Source of the DNA: Amaurobius ferox | Taxonomy: Eukaryota > Arthropoda > Arachnida > Araneae > Amaurobiidae | NCBI GenBank assembly: GCA_951213105.1 | Contig: OX578146.1 | Location: 112,882,127-112,946,126 of the forward strand | Length of the DNA: 64,000 bases | Reading direction: 5' to 3' | In this document: in pieces, positions 1-10,832 of the stretch | Layout of the letters: each line of letters opens with the position of its first letter | How positions within the stretch are numbered: the stretch's first letter is position 1 | Notes under the pieces: generated by a model | Database searches by the model: none | Seen by the model: the letters and a program-made list of their open reading frames with translations, nothing else | Told to the model about the DNA's origin: nothing | Position numbers and translations under genes: made by a program

Positions 1-554
1 AGGAATGTATTTCACAAGAGCTTTTCAATAATAACTGATTTTAAACAAGTACAATTGAAGCAAAACTATAAATTTCATAAAACCTTTCCTAATGGTTTTC
101 ATAAAAAAATACTTTTGCATGATTTAAATTTATATTGAATTTCAATGAGTTTGTGCATAATTCTTTCAACTATGTCCTATTAAATAAATTACTTTAACTA
201 TTATAACTATATCTAAATATTTTCACTGAAAGAAGTGTATTGATATTTAATCAAATCCTATTTGCATTTGAGCGTTTTTTGCTATCGAATATTTTTTTTT
301 CTCTCTAAATTAGTCCTTTTACATTCTGACATTCCAAATTGTAAGAATTTAAAAATTTAAAACTATTGAATAAAAGGTATTTTTCGAATATAGAAACATT
401 GATAAATTATTATGAAAAAGAAAAGCGTGAGAAATTAATAAACAATAAAAATTGCACTAGCTCCGTTATTTTTCGTTTTAGTGTTGTTTGATATAATGGA
501 ATCGTTTGATATAACAATTCGAAAATCCGGAATGATAACTATTAAAGATATATA
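1..554. other. AT-rich DNA, nothing recognised
   Basis: No coding potential, RNA gene or named repeat is visible. The stretch is A/T-rich with short T and A runs. Confidence 0.6.
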
Positions 555-930
555 TACAGGGTGTCCCAAAAACATTGGCCTCGGCTTTTATTCCTTAAAT
601 ATTGATCTTAGACATATATAATAAATTAAAGTTGCGTAAAAAAGGTGCAGAATTTTATGAAATCTATTAAAATTTTCAAGGGAATTAAATTTTAAGAAAT
701 ACAAAATTTAAATTTTTATACGTTCCCCGTACAAAAATATTTCCAATGAATAAAATTTGCCCCATACACTAATAAGACGATGTACAAAATTTCAGCATTT
801 TATCATAAAATGTCCCAGAGATATGAAAAGATAAAAATGCTGACTTAAACCATTTTTCGATGCATCGACATGGGTTTCTCAGAGGGCAAAAATCATGTCG
901 GCAGATCTATTTTCAGGGTTCATACACAAA
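555..930 (+). mobile_element. Possible DNA-transposon end
   Basis: Starts with TACAGGGTGTCCCAAAAAC preceded by TATATA. ACAGGGTGTCCCAAA-type termini are common on arthropod Tc1/mariner-group elements (family knowledge). I see no matching inverted end nearby and no transposase, so this is either a solo end or a decayed copy. The 930 boundary is arbitrary. A similar end in the opposite orientation lies near 45.25 kb. Confidence 0.3.
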
Positions 931-1056
931 TTATGGAAGAAAGCAATGATTAAAGCATGATTAAAGATTGATTAAAACAAGACAATGATTAAAGATGATT
1001 TTAAAAAACAATGATTAAAGCAAGCAAATGATTAAAGCATGAACAAGAAAGTAAAA
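915..1056. repeat. Irregular ATGATTAAAG repeat
   Basis: The motif gATTAAAG recurs about seven times at irregular spacing, usually in the form CAATGATTAAAGCA. It reads as a decayed short tandem repeat and has no coding potential. Confidence 0.5.
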
Positions 1057-1109
1057 TCATTTACATAAGTAAATAATAATTTTGCTAATTACATAAGTAA
1101 ATAATAATT

Positions 1110-1202
1110 GCGCATGGTAACGTTTTGTAAATGCGCATGTTGACGTTTTGTAAATGCGCATGGTAACGTTTTGTTAGGCGCATGGAAATGTTTTGTAAAT
1201 GC
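1110..1202. repeat. 23-bp tandem repeat, four copies
   Basis: Four near-identical units of the form GCGCATGGTAACGTTTTGT plus AAAT follow one another with a 23-bp period. Units 2 and 4 carry substitutions (TTGACG, GAAATG) and unit 3 ends TTAG. Just upstream, ACATAAGTAAATAATAATT is present twice. Function unknown. Confidence 0.8.
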
Positions 1203-2589
1203 TATTCAGTTTTAAAAAGTGTGTAAATAGCTAGTTTTGTAGTAATTGTTAAGGCAAGCTAGAGAGATATTATCTATACTGATATTATCTGTACACTATC
1301 TCATTTTTGTATCTTGAGAATACAATTACGAGTTAAGAGAACTAACTATATGCTCGAAAGATACAGGAATCAGACAGAGACATACATCATTGAAAGTAGT
1401 TTGTTTTTAATCAGAAATCCACAAAACAAAATAAATCTAAATTAGATTTTCTTTTCATTCTAAGGAAAATTTGAATTCTAATTTTGCTATATATATGCAT
1501 ATATTTATTTCTACGCATTTCACAATTCCCTTGTACATATACACTTAATACATATACACTTGGTACAAAAGTATCTACACTGTGTAGGAATGATAACTTT
1601 ACACAAAGTTTACAAAGCTTGTTCAAAATATTTTCCATCCATGCCAATACGGAGCTGAATAATAAAAAAATAAAAAAGACATCGTTATGAATTTTAAAGG
1701 AATACAAAGAACTTCGTTATTTTCATTAATTTATTAGTTCAAGCATTTTTTCCCTATTTTTATCTTTAGTTTAAACATAAATAAAAGAAAGCAATAAAAT
1801 TCTGAGAACATTTTCAAATGCATTTACGGAAAATACTCTTGTATGAATACTTGATATTGATTTAAAACAGGATCTTTTAAGTACATTCCCTTAATTATTC
1901 AAACAAAAGTTGATTTTTTGCCCCCAACAGAACAAGTTTGTTGAAATTTAATCAAGTCCTTGTTATTGGAGTGTTGTTCCCTGTTCCAGAGTTATAACGA
2001 ACTATTATGTTCTGCGTGTTCTAACAGATCTCGATTATTTTCATAAAAGTAAAATGTGAATAAAGAAACTAATTGCAGTTTTTAAAATTTACATATAGAA
2101 TATATTATGATTAAATAGCTGGAAGATAACTTTTTATTTGATTTTCACATATATTCCTATTTAATAGTGTTTAGGCTTATTTGAATCATATACAGTACCA
2201 GAATACAAAAAAAAAAAAAAAAAAAAAAATCTTTTGGAAAGCTTTTGTTCACAAGTAATTCTTTAATTTTTTTTTGTAAATATTCACAATTTTTTTTCAA
2301 GCTGATAACTGTTCTTCCACGTTGATGTATGCAATGTATTTGTCTGATCTGTGCTGATAGATGTCATTTTATACATATCATTAATGCTTTGTGAATTAAT
2401 GTTTCTCCATAAAAAAAAAAGCAATGCTATGAAAATCCTAAATTCCCCAAAAGGTCAAATTTTAATTTTAAAATTCCTTAATTAATGTAACAATAATTGG
2501 CATTATTTGTTTAAAAATGTTTCCTAATGCCTAAACAAAGTCCTACATTAGCGTAATTTATTTATAGTAGTTAGAATAATTTATTCTCT
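1203..2589. other. AT-rich DNA, nothing recognised
   Basis: No gene or named element seen. It contains a 23-nt A run at 2207-2229. The small open frames between 1411 and 1707 lie on both strands of the same AT-rich DNA and look like chance. Confidence 0.6.
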
Positions 2590-2890
2590 CATATCATAGA
2601 ATATAGTAAAGTATTGTTTTCGCGAACATTTTCGAATTCGAAATTTTGATGCCAGTATATGCTTTTGGACCCCCTGAGCACGTTTTGATTAATTTTGGCG
2701 TGATGTCCGTTCGTCTGACTGTCGGTGGTTGATTCCTCATTTACATGATGGTTGCCACAAATATTATTGGATTTTCCCAAAACTTCTGCTTTGTTAACGA
2801 GAAATCTAAAATTCGATAGAATTTTTCGATAGAAAATCTATAACTGGATAGAAAAGGAGAGCATTGGGACGCATTATCATATTCCGAAGG
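2590..2890 (-). repeat. Diverged hairpin-type repeat, copy 1
   Basis: Resembles 48990-49210 over about 200 bp. Shared landmarks in order are a GGACC-CCTG-ACACGTTTTGA block, a GTCTG-CTGTC block, GCCACA-GTATTA-TGGATTTT, and CTTTGTTAACG-AAAATCTA. Upstream it has AGTATTG and TTTTCGAATTCGAAA, which match the hairpin-end side of family A, so it is probably an old relative of A. Strand follows the A convention. Confidence 0.5.
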
Positions 2891-3065
2891 GGGTTGGAAG
2901 TTTACTAAGGATATCCACTTTTGTCATTTCCGGTTTTAAAAATTTGCTTGAAATATCTATTTCTCAGAATTGGCTATATAGAGTGAGAGCGTAGATGACT
3001 GATATGGACACAGCATCGAACTCTAGAGGGGGTTGGGTGGTTCACTAAGGGTTTTCACATCCGGT

Positions 3066-3170
3066 GCCTCTCCCCCACTGGGTTCCGGTCTAAATTGGGT
3101 GGCACTTCCCGGCCGTCCATACAGTTACCTTACACCTTTCTGGTAGGTCGGACGGTCTGGGTCTCAACAA
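3066..3170 (+). mobile_element. 5'-truncated SINE (3' part)
   Basis: Nearly matches the last ~115 bp of the full SINE at 58519-58816: the TCCCCCACTGGGTTCCGG block, then CCGGCCGTCC, a loop, GGACGGTCTGGG and a CAACAA tail. It is flanked by CATCCGGTG (3058-3066 and 3171-3179), a target-site duplication consistent with LINE-driven retroposition. The 5' tRNA-like head is missing. Confidence 0.8.
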
Positions 3171-3183
3171 CATCCGGTGTCTC

Positions 3184-3548
3184 GAGACCTTTTGGATAAT
3201 AAATTTCTGGGGGTGGGGTGTCTCTCCGTTCTTGGTGGCGTGTCTTGCCTGGCTTGTTTCGTTGCGGGCGGGTCTCTGGCTTGCTGGATGGGGGTTTCCA
3301 TCGTCTTCGTCGGCGTTCTTTTTCGGGACTGGTGGTGCTTGGCCTCGCTTGGCGGGGCGTTGGCCTGCTGTCTCCTTGGTGTTCCGGGCTGTGCGCTCGC
3401 TGTGTGATGGAGTCGGCGGTTTTCTTTGTCTGGTGCGGTCGGGGGGCTCGATGTCCCTTCTCTGTGCTGGTGGTGTATCTTTCTCCCGGCCGGGGATTAA
3501 TGCCCTATAAACTTAACGGTCAGGACCCTCTATCTGAGCCTGTACGTA
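3184..3548. mobile_element. GC-rich inserted block with 13-bp direct repeats
   Basis: About 365 bp, far richer in G+C than the surrounding DNA, bounded by CATCCGGTGTCTC at 3171-3183 and again at 3549-3561. The flanking repeat suggests retroposition. The + strand has three overlapping short open frames; the - strand has a Pro/Arg/Thr-rich frame open through most of the block. Neither resembles a protein I know. It could be a 5' fragment of a LINE or LTR element or a retroposed RNA. Confidence 0.5.
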
Positions 3549-3837
3549 CATCCGGTGTCTCAGAAAATTCGTATGCCTACATATAAGTGTGCAAAAAGAA
3601 TAGGGACTCTTACAAGTACCACCAAAAATGACGTGTACGCATCATTTGCCACCGAATGAGGATCCCTTCATAAATTTCTTGTTTTCTTTTAATTTAATAA
3701 AAAACTTATATTTCCAACATTACGAGATACTTTTGTTGATTCTTGATCTACTGGTCTCTGCATTATAGAAACCAAAAAATGAGGTGCGCATTACTATTTA
3801 AGTCAACCCTAAACAAAGATCATTTAAAAAAAGATTT

Positions 3838-3962
3838 ATGACAAAGATTATATTAAGTATATTGAAGTATATTTTTATGTTTAAAGTATATTTTTATGTT
3901 ACTATTATGTATGAAGTATATTTTTATGTCACTATTCTATTAAGTATATTTTTTGTTACTAT
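3838..3962. repeat. AGTATATTTTTATGT imperfect tandem repeat
   Basis: Five or so imperfect copies of GAAGTATATTTTTATGT. The short open frame here is a by-product of the repeat. Confidence 0.6.
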
Positions 3963-4062
3963 TACCTACTATTTTCACTTTCGGTACAAAAGGAAATCCA
4001 AGCAAAATATTTCCTATTTATTAGTTATTTTAATAAAATTTCTTTATACGAATACTTTATAA

Positions 4063-5006
4063 TAATTTGAAATAGTTTTAACTTAACAATGTCCTTGTAA
4101 ATAAATTACATTAACTATTAAAACTGTTAAAGTCTTTCGATTGAACAAATCTGTTGCTATTTAGTTAAAGTTCTAGTTACTGAAGTGTTTTTGCTGTTCG
4201 AGGAGTTTTTATTATTAATTATATTTTGACTTTCAGAATATTTTCTCTGCATTATTCTATTTACATAATTTATCTACTTCATTTACGGTAAATAATCTGT
4301 ATACAGTATCTTCTGGAATCGTAGGTGTGTGCTCAGGATACAAGAATGAGTCCAAATTTCTGGATAACTAACACGTTTATTCACAAGCACAGCGTAAACA
4401 GGAACAATATATTGTGAAACAACACTTAAATGACTCATTATTTTCACAAGTTATCATATTCTATTCTCAAAACATTGTCGAAAATCATTTCACAAAAAAG
4501 CAGCTACCATTTTCAAAACATTGACGTAAGTCACAGTTCAACGTAGCTTATTAAATAATCTCCAACTTAGTGGCGACTCTTTTTATAAAGTATATCTGTA
4601 GAAACTTCTGGAAATATCTCATATCTCGTAGAATGATCTCGTTATTTCAAAGTGCTTCTCGAACCTTCTTGAAGTAGCCGAATATCGTCATATTGGCGAT
4701 AAATCGTCAAATCTGGTAACACTTCTTCGAACTTCGGCATATGGCAACCCTAGATTCACGTCGGGGAAAAGGATGTCTGTACGGGTGTTATCTCCGTCTG
4801 GTCTTCGAAAGAGGCTAAAGTAAGAAGGGGAAAAGAGACTCCAAATCGTTTTACAAGTTCGTGACAATATAAAGAGCAGAGCAACCACACTGAAAACTGC
4901 AGAACCGCAAGTTGCAGATCAAATTCGAGCGCATTCTTATAAGCAGAATGAAAAACTGTATGGGCGAATAACATTCGATTCCGGAAAAAATCTGCTCTAC
5001 GTTGAC
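4063..5006. other. Unclassified intergenic DNA
   Basis: AT-rich to about 4550, then of more mixed composition. The short minus-strand frames between 4688 and 5033 overlap each other and have no recognisable domain. Confidence 0.5.
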
Positions 5007-5021
5007 ACACATAGCTTGTGA

Positions 5022-5080
5022 CCGGCCGTCCAACTAGTTACTCTAAGTCCTCTGGACGAGTCGGACGGTCTGGGTCTTCA
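5022..5080 (+). mobile_element. 59-bp SINE-tail unit with 15-bp TSD
   Basis: CCGGCCGTCC, a loop, then GGACGGTCTGGGTCTTCA: exactly the 3' hairpin of the SINE at 58519-58816 with nothing 5' of it. It is flanked by a perfect ACACATAGCTTGTGA (5007-5021 and 5081-5095). The two stem halves pair (CCGTCC with GGACGG, CCGG with CTGG). Units at 30951, 31024 and 41839 begin at the same base of the SINE. Confidence 0.85.
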
Positions 5081-5095
5081 ACACATAGCTTGTGA

Positions 5096-5462
5096 ACGTG
5101 CAACAGTATGTCCTTTCTTGCTTTCAAACATATATTGTAGCAGATGGTGGACACATTGAATCTATTTTTGTAAGTCATGTAGATAGCGCTTTTGTATTGA
5201 CTGAAATAACATTTCCTACTAATTTGGTGAAGTACTGCAAATTTCAAAGAGTTTTTCCATTGTATATGTCATAGTTTCCAAGATAGAACTGCTAACTCCT
5301 ACATTTTGCAGCTAGGGGGCGCTGTCGTCAATCTCGTCTTGTAGCTCATAGTCAATTTACTATATCAATACCTAACTTCGATAGATATAGCTACTATTGT
5401 TCAAAACTTATTTGGCCTACAAACAACTTTACAGGCACTTTACTTTGTATATGCATATCTTT
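5096..5462. other. Unclassified DNA before element A1
   Basis: Overlapping short frames on both strands (5038-5274) have no recognisable domain. Nothing else supported. Confidence 0.5.
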
Positions 5463-6371
5463 ATTACTTTCCTTACATACATAATGTATAAGGAAAGAAT
5501 TGTGACGCGGTCGAAAATTCGAATTCGAGTTTTCGACGGGAGAGCACTTTTCAAGCATCCGTGATCACGAATCGAACATTTTGAGGTGATGTTTGTGTGT
5601 GTGTTTCAGTGAGTCTCTGGAGACGATATCTCACGAACAAATGGAGCGATTAGAATGAAATTTGGTACAAAAATCACAATCCATGAATACTGGAAGCCTA
5701 TTGTTAAAAAATACAATCGAATGTTCAGAACTCTCCTAAATTTTCGAGTGAAATTTTTAAAAAATCATCCAAAAATCAAAACCTTTAATAAAGGTACGCA
5801 AATGCATTTCTTATGTAATTTTTCCTTATAAAACGATTGACATAAATTTTAAAACGCTAGCATGAACCGCTCTCGAGATATTGCACATTTTTCAAATAAA
5901 TTTATCAAGAAGTCCCATAAATTAAAAAAAAGTATTAACTGTTCAGAAACATGTTCACTTTTCATATGTAATATCATGCGATAAATTTAGTGACATCATT
6001 CTCGTGGATCTAACTCGTTCCAATCACGAGAAAAGATACTTTGAGTAATACTTTTGTATTTGAACTCCAATAGTCATTTATCTACTGTAAGAATAACTTA
6101 TTTCCCCGTCCATAACGCTTGGCTAGAGTTTGGCAATGAATTTAGCAGAATGTTGCCTACTGGGAGACATTTTTAAATGTTGCCAAATTAACGAAAATCT
6201 TGCCAAATGGATAAAAATGTCGCTAAATCAATGAAAATGACGACTAATTCAAGAAAATTCAATATCTTTGAAAGAATATAAGTATCTACTATAAGAATAA
6301 CATTTTTTTAACTGTAAAAGTAGTAAATTCATTGCAGTATATAAGGAAAGTCATTTGTTGCCAACATCAGA
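5463..6371 (-). mobile_element. Family A element, copy A1
   Basis: Hairpin end at left (CTTTCCTTACATAC-ATAATGTATAAGGAAAG), then the near-palindrome TCGAAAATTCGAATTCGAG with TTTTCGA, a short GT tract, the ACGAA/AAATTTGGTACA block, the TTGGCGA-type cluster, and a degenerate TC-end near 6371 (GCCAACATCAGA). Full length but diverged; no coding capacity. Non-autonomous, Helentron-like by structure. Confidence 0.85.
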
Positions 6372-7594
6372 TTTCTTTTTTTTACTCTCCCTTGAGTACA
6401 TGAATGAAATATTATAAAATTCTGTTAAATTTAGACTTATTTTATTTAATTAACAGATAAAAATAAATTTTGTTACTTCTATAAACTTCGTTTCAAACGA
6501 CTGTGGAACAAATTGAAAAAAATGTTGCATTTGGATAATTCTGAAGAGCAGTAGAAATAAATGTATATGTTCAAAAACATTTTGAAATACTTTTTTAAAA
6601 CCGTTGCAATTATGAATGTTTTAAACTGATTTTAAGTAATTCTCTGCCAAATTTTTTCAACCATGCCATCAAATAAATTATCTAAATTAATGAAACGATA
6701 GTTGAAATTTTTGCGTTTGAAGAAGTTTGTTGCTTTTCATCAGCCACATTTAAATCTTTATCCCTTAAAAAAGTTTTATTGTTCATTTTGCTATTCTGAC
6801 ATTTGAAATTTAATGACTATTAAAAATGTAGGATATTTAAATCAAAGTATTTTGTGAATTGAAAATATCGTAACGTAAAATGCTTATTAAAATGAAAGTA
6901 ATTTGGGTTTTATAAGATTTTCGTGACTGGTTAGAATGTTTAAAATAGAATTAATGAGTTTATAATACACTGTAAAACCTGAACAAATAGTTTTTGAACA
7001 AATAGTTTGCATGAAGGATTTTTTTTTAAATTTAAAACGAAAATTTAACGTTTATTTATGCATTATTTGCAATTCTATTTATTTCTTTGAATTATTGCAG
7101 TACATGTGCCTTGAATACAATGTATGTGTAAACAATGCTATCAACACTTATCGTATGAGTGACCGTGAACGATAGGGAATATAAATGTATGAGAAAGACA
7201 AAAGACGTCCCTTGTTTTAGTTTTCAGAGTAGTCTAACGTTCATATGAAAAAAAAATTACCTATACTTATTTTGAAGAGAGGAGGCGTTCTAGAATGTTT
7301 TGTTTTAAGATATCGGATCATGAGAACATACGATTTAAGAAAAGATAATGCAACGAAGGAACTTTTAATGGTGGGGAAGCTTATGTTATAGACAAATTTT
7401 AGTTATATAAGTTATATATTTTATTATTATAGTCCTTCAAGGCTGAGAACTACATTAAGTAGATAAATAAGAGTGAGAGTTTACATTATGGGCTAGATTG
7501 GTTGCCAAAATTGCATATGTCTTATCTGAATTTCATCCTGGAGCATTTGTTCTTATTTTTAGGTTATGCGCATTTCGTCGAATTTTGTCATTTC
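6372..7594. other. AT-rich DNA, nothing recognised
   Basis: No gene or named repeat seen in this stretch. Confidence 0.5.
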
Positions 7595-7960
7595 CGGTTT
7601 CACTATCATTTTCTAAAACTTTCCCAAACTCGCCGAGTCTGTGATATTTCACAAGGTTTATCACCAAGTTCAAATTCATGTCTATTAGCAAACTAGCATT
7701 TTCTGAAACATTCTAAAACTCGCCAAATTGATGATATTTCACAAGGTTTATTGCCAAGTTCAAATTCATGTCTACTAGCAAACTAACATTTTCTGAAACA
7801 TCCTAAAACTTGCCAAATTGATGATATTTCACAAGGTTTATTGTCAAGTTCAAATTCATGTCTACTAGCATATTAGCATTTTCTGAAACTTTCCAAAATT
7901 CGTCGTTGCCGTTATTTCACAAGGTTTATCGCCAAGTGCAAATACATGTATACCCTCCCG
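7595..7960. repeat. 90-bp tandem repeat, four units
   Basis: Anchor GATATTTCACAAGGTTTA recurs at 7643, 7733 and 7823 (period exactly 90), with a diverged fourth at about 7912. Each unit also carries AAGTTCAAATTCATGTCTA and CATTTTCTGAAAC. The two central intervals are nearly identical and the outer ones diverged, as expected from unequal exchange. The short frame running into it from 7502 is a by-product. Confidence 0.9.
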
Positions 7961-8782
7961 TGTGACTTCATCACCACAAGTTCTTTCTTATGTAGAGAAT
8001 AGCAGTGAAATCTGTGTGGATATCGTTAACAAACTTAGAAGCTTTTTAAAAATATTTTTAAATTGTTTATCATTTAATTTTTAACCAGTTTATAGGACCT
8101 TGGCTATATCTTTAATAGTTTAAGAACTTCTATGTGAAATATAATTCTATTTTATCAAAGAAATTAGCAGTCAAGCAAAAATTCATAGCATTTTAGTTCC
8201 ATTTCTTCGATCAGGAAATTCTGCGCATTTAGCACGAACATGAAAATTTCGAAAACTTTCAGGTTTAACTTTCATGAGTTTAAAATTTCATCCCCCTCCC
8301 CCTTAAAGAAAAACATTCGAGATTTGTTATTTGTTTAACAGTGAAAGGCCGCACTATTAATCTTAATTACGTAATCGATCCGGAAAAAAAAAGTCATTTC
8401 CCTCAAACTATTTTCCCTCTCCATACTTGTCCGTTTACTTTAAACTGAAATCCAGAAAATTATTCAACCATTTAGAGTGGTTTTAGGCTACCTGTGAGCG
8501 CTGCTTTAATTTTAACTTTGATATTTTTTTAAGATTCTTACAGTGGAAATAGATTTTTGTCGATAGGATAATATTGATGTTAATATAGTTAAGTTGCTAT
8601 TTATCTTTCGACGATAAATAAAAGTTTTTCAGATAAAACTTATTTTATGGATCCTCAAAGCTTGTGCCTGAGCACACACATATAACAGAACTTAAATTCT
8701 TTACCTAAATTTAGTGAAATTATACTCATCACATATCATTTTAAAGTCGAGAAAATTGGTTTCACTAAGGTTCATGTATATA
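7961..8782. other. AT-rich DNA, nothing recognised
   Basis: No gene or element identified. Confidence 0.5.
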
Positions 8783-8825
8783 ACTAGCCATTTAACCCGC
8801 GCTTCGCCTGTTTTCAATGGCTAGT
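8783..8825. repeat. Hairpin with CCCGCGCTTCGCC loop
   Basis: ACTAGCCATT at 8783-8792 pairs perfectly with AATGGCTAGT at 8816-8825 around a GC-rich loop. Related sequence (ACTAGCCATTTAATCCG, ACTAGCTATTAAG, each followed by GCGAAG) occurs near 55470 and 12045, so this is probably an end of an old repeat family. Confidence 0.55.
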
Positions 8826-9255
8826 CGTCACTAAATGTGACACCGACACCATAAGATTTATTGATAACAAGTTTTAATAGCTGGCAACGAAAGGATTTGT
8901 TTTTAAGAGTCAAAGTGGCGTTTGAATATACCATTGTATTGTTAAACCTAATCCGAATTTTTGAAATTTTCAATGTTTTCATTCATCTGGAAGTTGAGAA
9001 TGATCGCATAATTAAAAGACAAAGATTTTAGCTATTGTGGGAGTGACCTATTATTTTGATACATCACCCTCGTATGTGAGGCCGATTTGTACAAATTTGA
9101 ATCGCCATTTTAACTATCTGGGATCTCAAATAAACTTAAAATAATATTAGTTTGGAAATCCGATGTTATCTGGAGGGACAGGGTTTGAGTAGTGTAATTA
9201 ATGTATGTCTATGTATATCTATATGTATTTTAAAATCAAAGACAACCAAAAAAAA
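8826..9255. other. AT-rich DNA between repeats
   Basis: Nothing recognised. Confidence 0.5.
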
Positions 9256-10022
9256 TCTGATGGCAACACATGACTTTCCTTATATAATGCAATGAAGTTA
9301 CTACTTTTACAGTAAAAAAATAGGTTTTTCTTATAGTAGATATTTATATTCTTTCCAAGATATAGAATTTTCGACAATTATTCTTCATTTGCATTGATTT
9401 AGCGTCATTTTTATCCATTTGGCGAGTTATTCGTTAATTTAGCAACATTTAAAAAAGTCGCAAAGTTGGCGACATTCTACCAAATTCGTCGCCCAAATCT
9501 CGCCAAGCGTTATGACCGGAGAAATAAGTTATTCTTATAGCAGACAAATGACTATAGACGTTCAAATCCAAAAGTATTACTCAAAGTATCTTTTCTCCTG
9601 AATGGAACGAGCTAGATCTACTAGAATGATGTCATCCAATTTATCGCATATTACATTTGAAAAGTGAACATGTTTCTCAACAGTTAATATATATATATTT
9701 TTTTAATTTATGGGATTTTTTGATAAATTTGTTTGAAAAATATACAATATCTCGAGAATGGTTCATGCTAGCGTTCTAAAGTTTATGTCAATCGTTCTTT
9801 AAGGAAAAATTGCATAAGAAATGTCTATTTTCGTAACTTTATTAAAGGTTTTGATTTTTTGATGATTTTTTCAAAATTTCACTCAAAAATTCAGGTGGGT
9901 TCTGAACCTTCGATTACGTTTAAAAACAATAGACTTCCAGTATTCACGGATTGTGATTTTTGTACCAAATTTCATTCGAATCGCGCCATTCGTTCGTGAG
10001 ATATCGTCTCCACAGACTCATT

Positions 10023-10063
<41 letters not shown>

Positions 10064-10199
10064 AGAGAGACATCCCTTCAAAAATGTTTGATTCGTGATC
10101 AGTGATGCTTAAAACGTGCTCTCCCGTTGAAAACTCGAATTCGAATTTTCGACCTCGTCACAATACTTTCCTTATACATTATATATATAAGGAATGTAA
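9256..10199 (+). mobile_element. Family A element, copy A2
   Basis: Starts TCTGATGGCAACACATGAC, with subterminal ACTTTCCTTATATAATG, and ends in the terminal hairpin ACTTTCCTTATACATTATA-TATAAGGAATGTAA. Internally it has TTGGCGA-type motifs, a long CA tract (about 10025-10060) and the GTACCAAATTTCATTCGAA block. Orientation is opposite to A1 and A4. Confidence 0.88.
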
Positions 10200-10200
10200 C

Positions 10201-10382
10201 AGGTTTAAAAGTCCTTTAATAAAATTTTCTTTTCTTGACGTAACGTACAAAAATGATACGGCCAAAGCCCTTTCGGGCATCACTATGCTCTTCATCAGTG
10301 ATGAAGTGAAAATACAGTGCAAAGAAGTTTGCAACTTTTATACGTCGAGGAAAGGATATTTTATTAATGGACTTTTAAACCT
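10201..10382. mobile_element. Small MITE with ~30-bp TIRs
   Basis: AGGTTTAAAAGTCCTTTAAT at the left end is the inverse of ATTAATGGACTTTTAAACCT at the right end, and the similarity continues inward to about 32 bp (AAAAGGA/TCCTTTT type). The element is 182 bp and non-coding, and sits exactly between two inward-facing family A hairpin ends. Superfamily not assignable; the flanking bases give no clear target duplication. Confidence 0.7.
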
Positions 10383-10466
10383 ATTACTTTCATTATATAC
10401 ATAATGTATGAGGAAAGTAATGTGACGGGGTCGAAAATTCGAATTCGAGTTTTCGACGGGAGAGCA
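10383..10466 (-). mobile_element. Family A hairpin-end fragment
   Basis: Contains the terminal hairpin, the AGTAATGTGACGGGG stretch and the TCGAA palindrome of family A, then stops abruptly at GGGAGAGCA and joins family B sequence. Together with the next two features it forms one composite unit. Confidence 0.85.
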
Positions 10467-10772
10467 ATTTTTGCGGGCCATTTTGCAAAAAAAGGTAGGT
10501 TCTTTTATCCCGAATCGTACCAAAATCTAATCAGCACCAGGGTCACCCACAAGTAACTTACCTACCGAATTTTATGAAATTCTATCAATTAGTTTTTCAG
10601 TTAAAGTGGATACAGTGTCTGCACAGACAGACAGAACAGACATCACGCTAAAATAGTTTTACCTTGTTCTAGAGGTCCCAAAACGTGGAGATCCTGTCAA
10701 AAACTCGAGTTGCGATTTTCGGCACAATTCCGATACTTTCCCTATGCATTACCATGTATTGCAGGGAAAATA
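10467..10772 (+). mobile_element. Family B 3' fragment (captured)
   Basis: Begins at the TTTTTGCGGGCCATTTTGC start of a B internal unit, has the AATCTAATCAGCACCAGGGT and CAGACAGACAGA blocks, and ends in the B hairpin CTTTCCCTATGCATTACC-ATGTATTGCAGGGAAAA. It matches 20264-20572 closely, including shared private differences, and is a derived copy of that locus. Confidence 0.85.
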
Positions 10773-10832
10773 ATAAGTTACATAATACTAAATTCCAAAT
10801 TAGAGCATACGAAAATTTCCATTTTATAACTT

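Noticed and set aside
1110..1400. Solo LTR ending near 1390
   Set aside because: I considered it because of the AATACAATTACGAG-type end, but no TG...CA termini, target duplication or partner LTR could be shown.
3218..3586. 122-codon plus-strand open frame
   Set aside because: Low-complexity Gly/Leu/Trp/Arg/Cys composition in all three frames of the GC-rich block; looks like base composition rather than a gene.
7595..7960. CRISPR array
   Set aside because: Units are contiguous 90-bp tandem copies with no unique spacers, in eukaryotic DNA.
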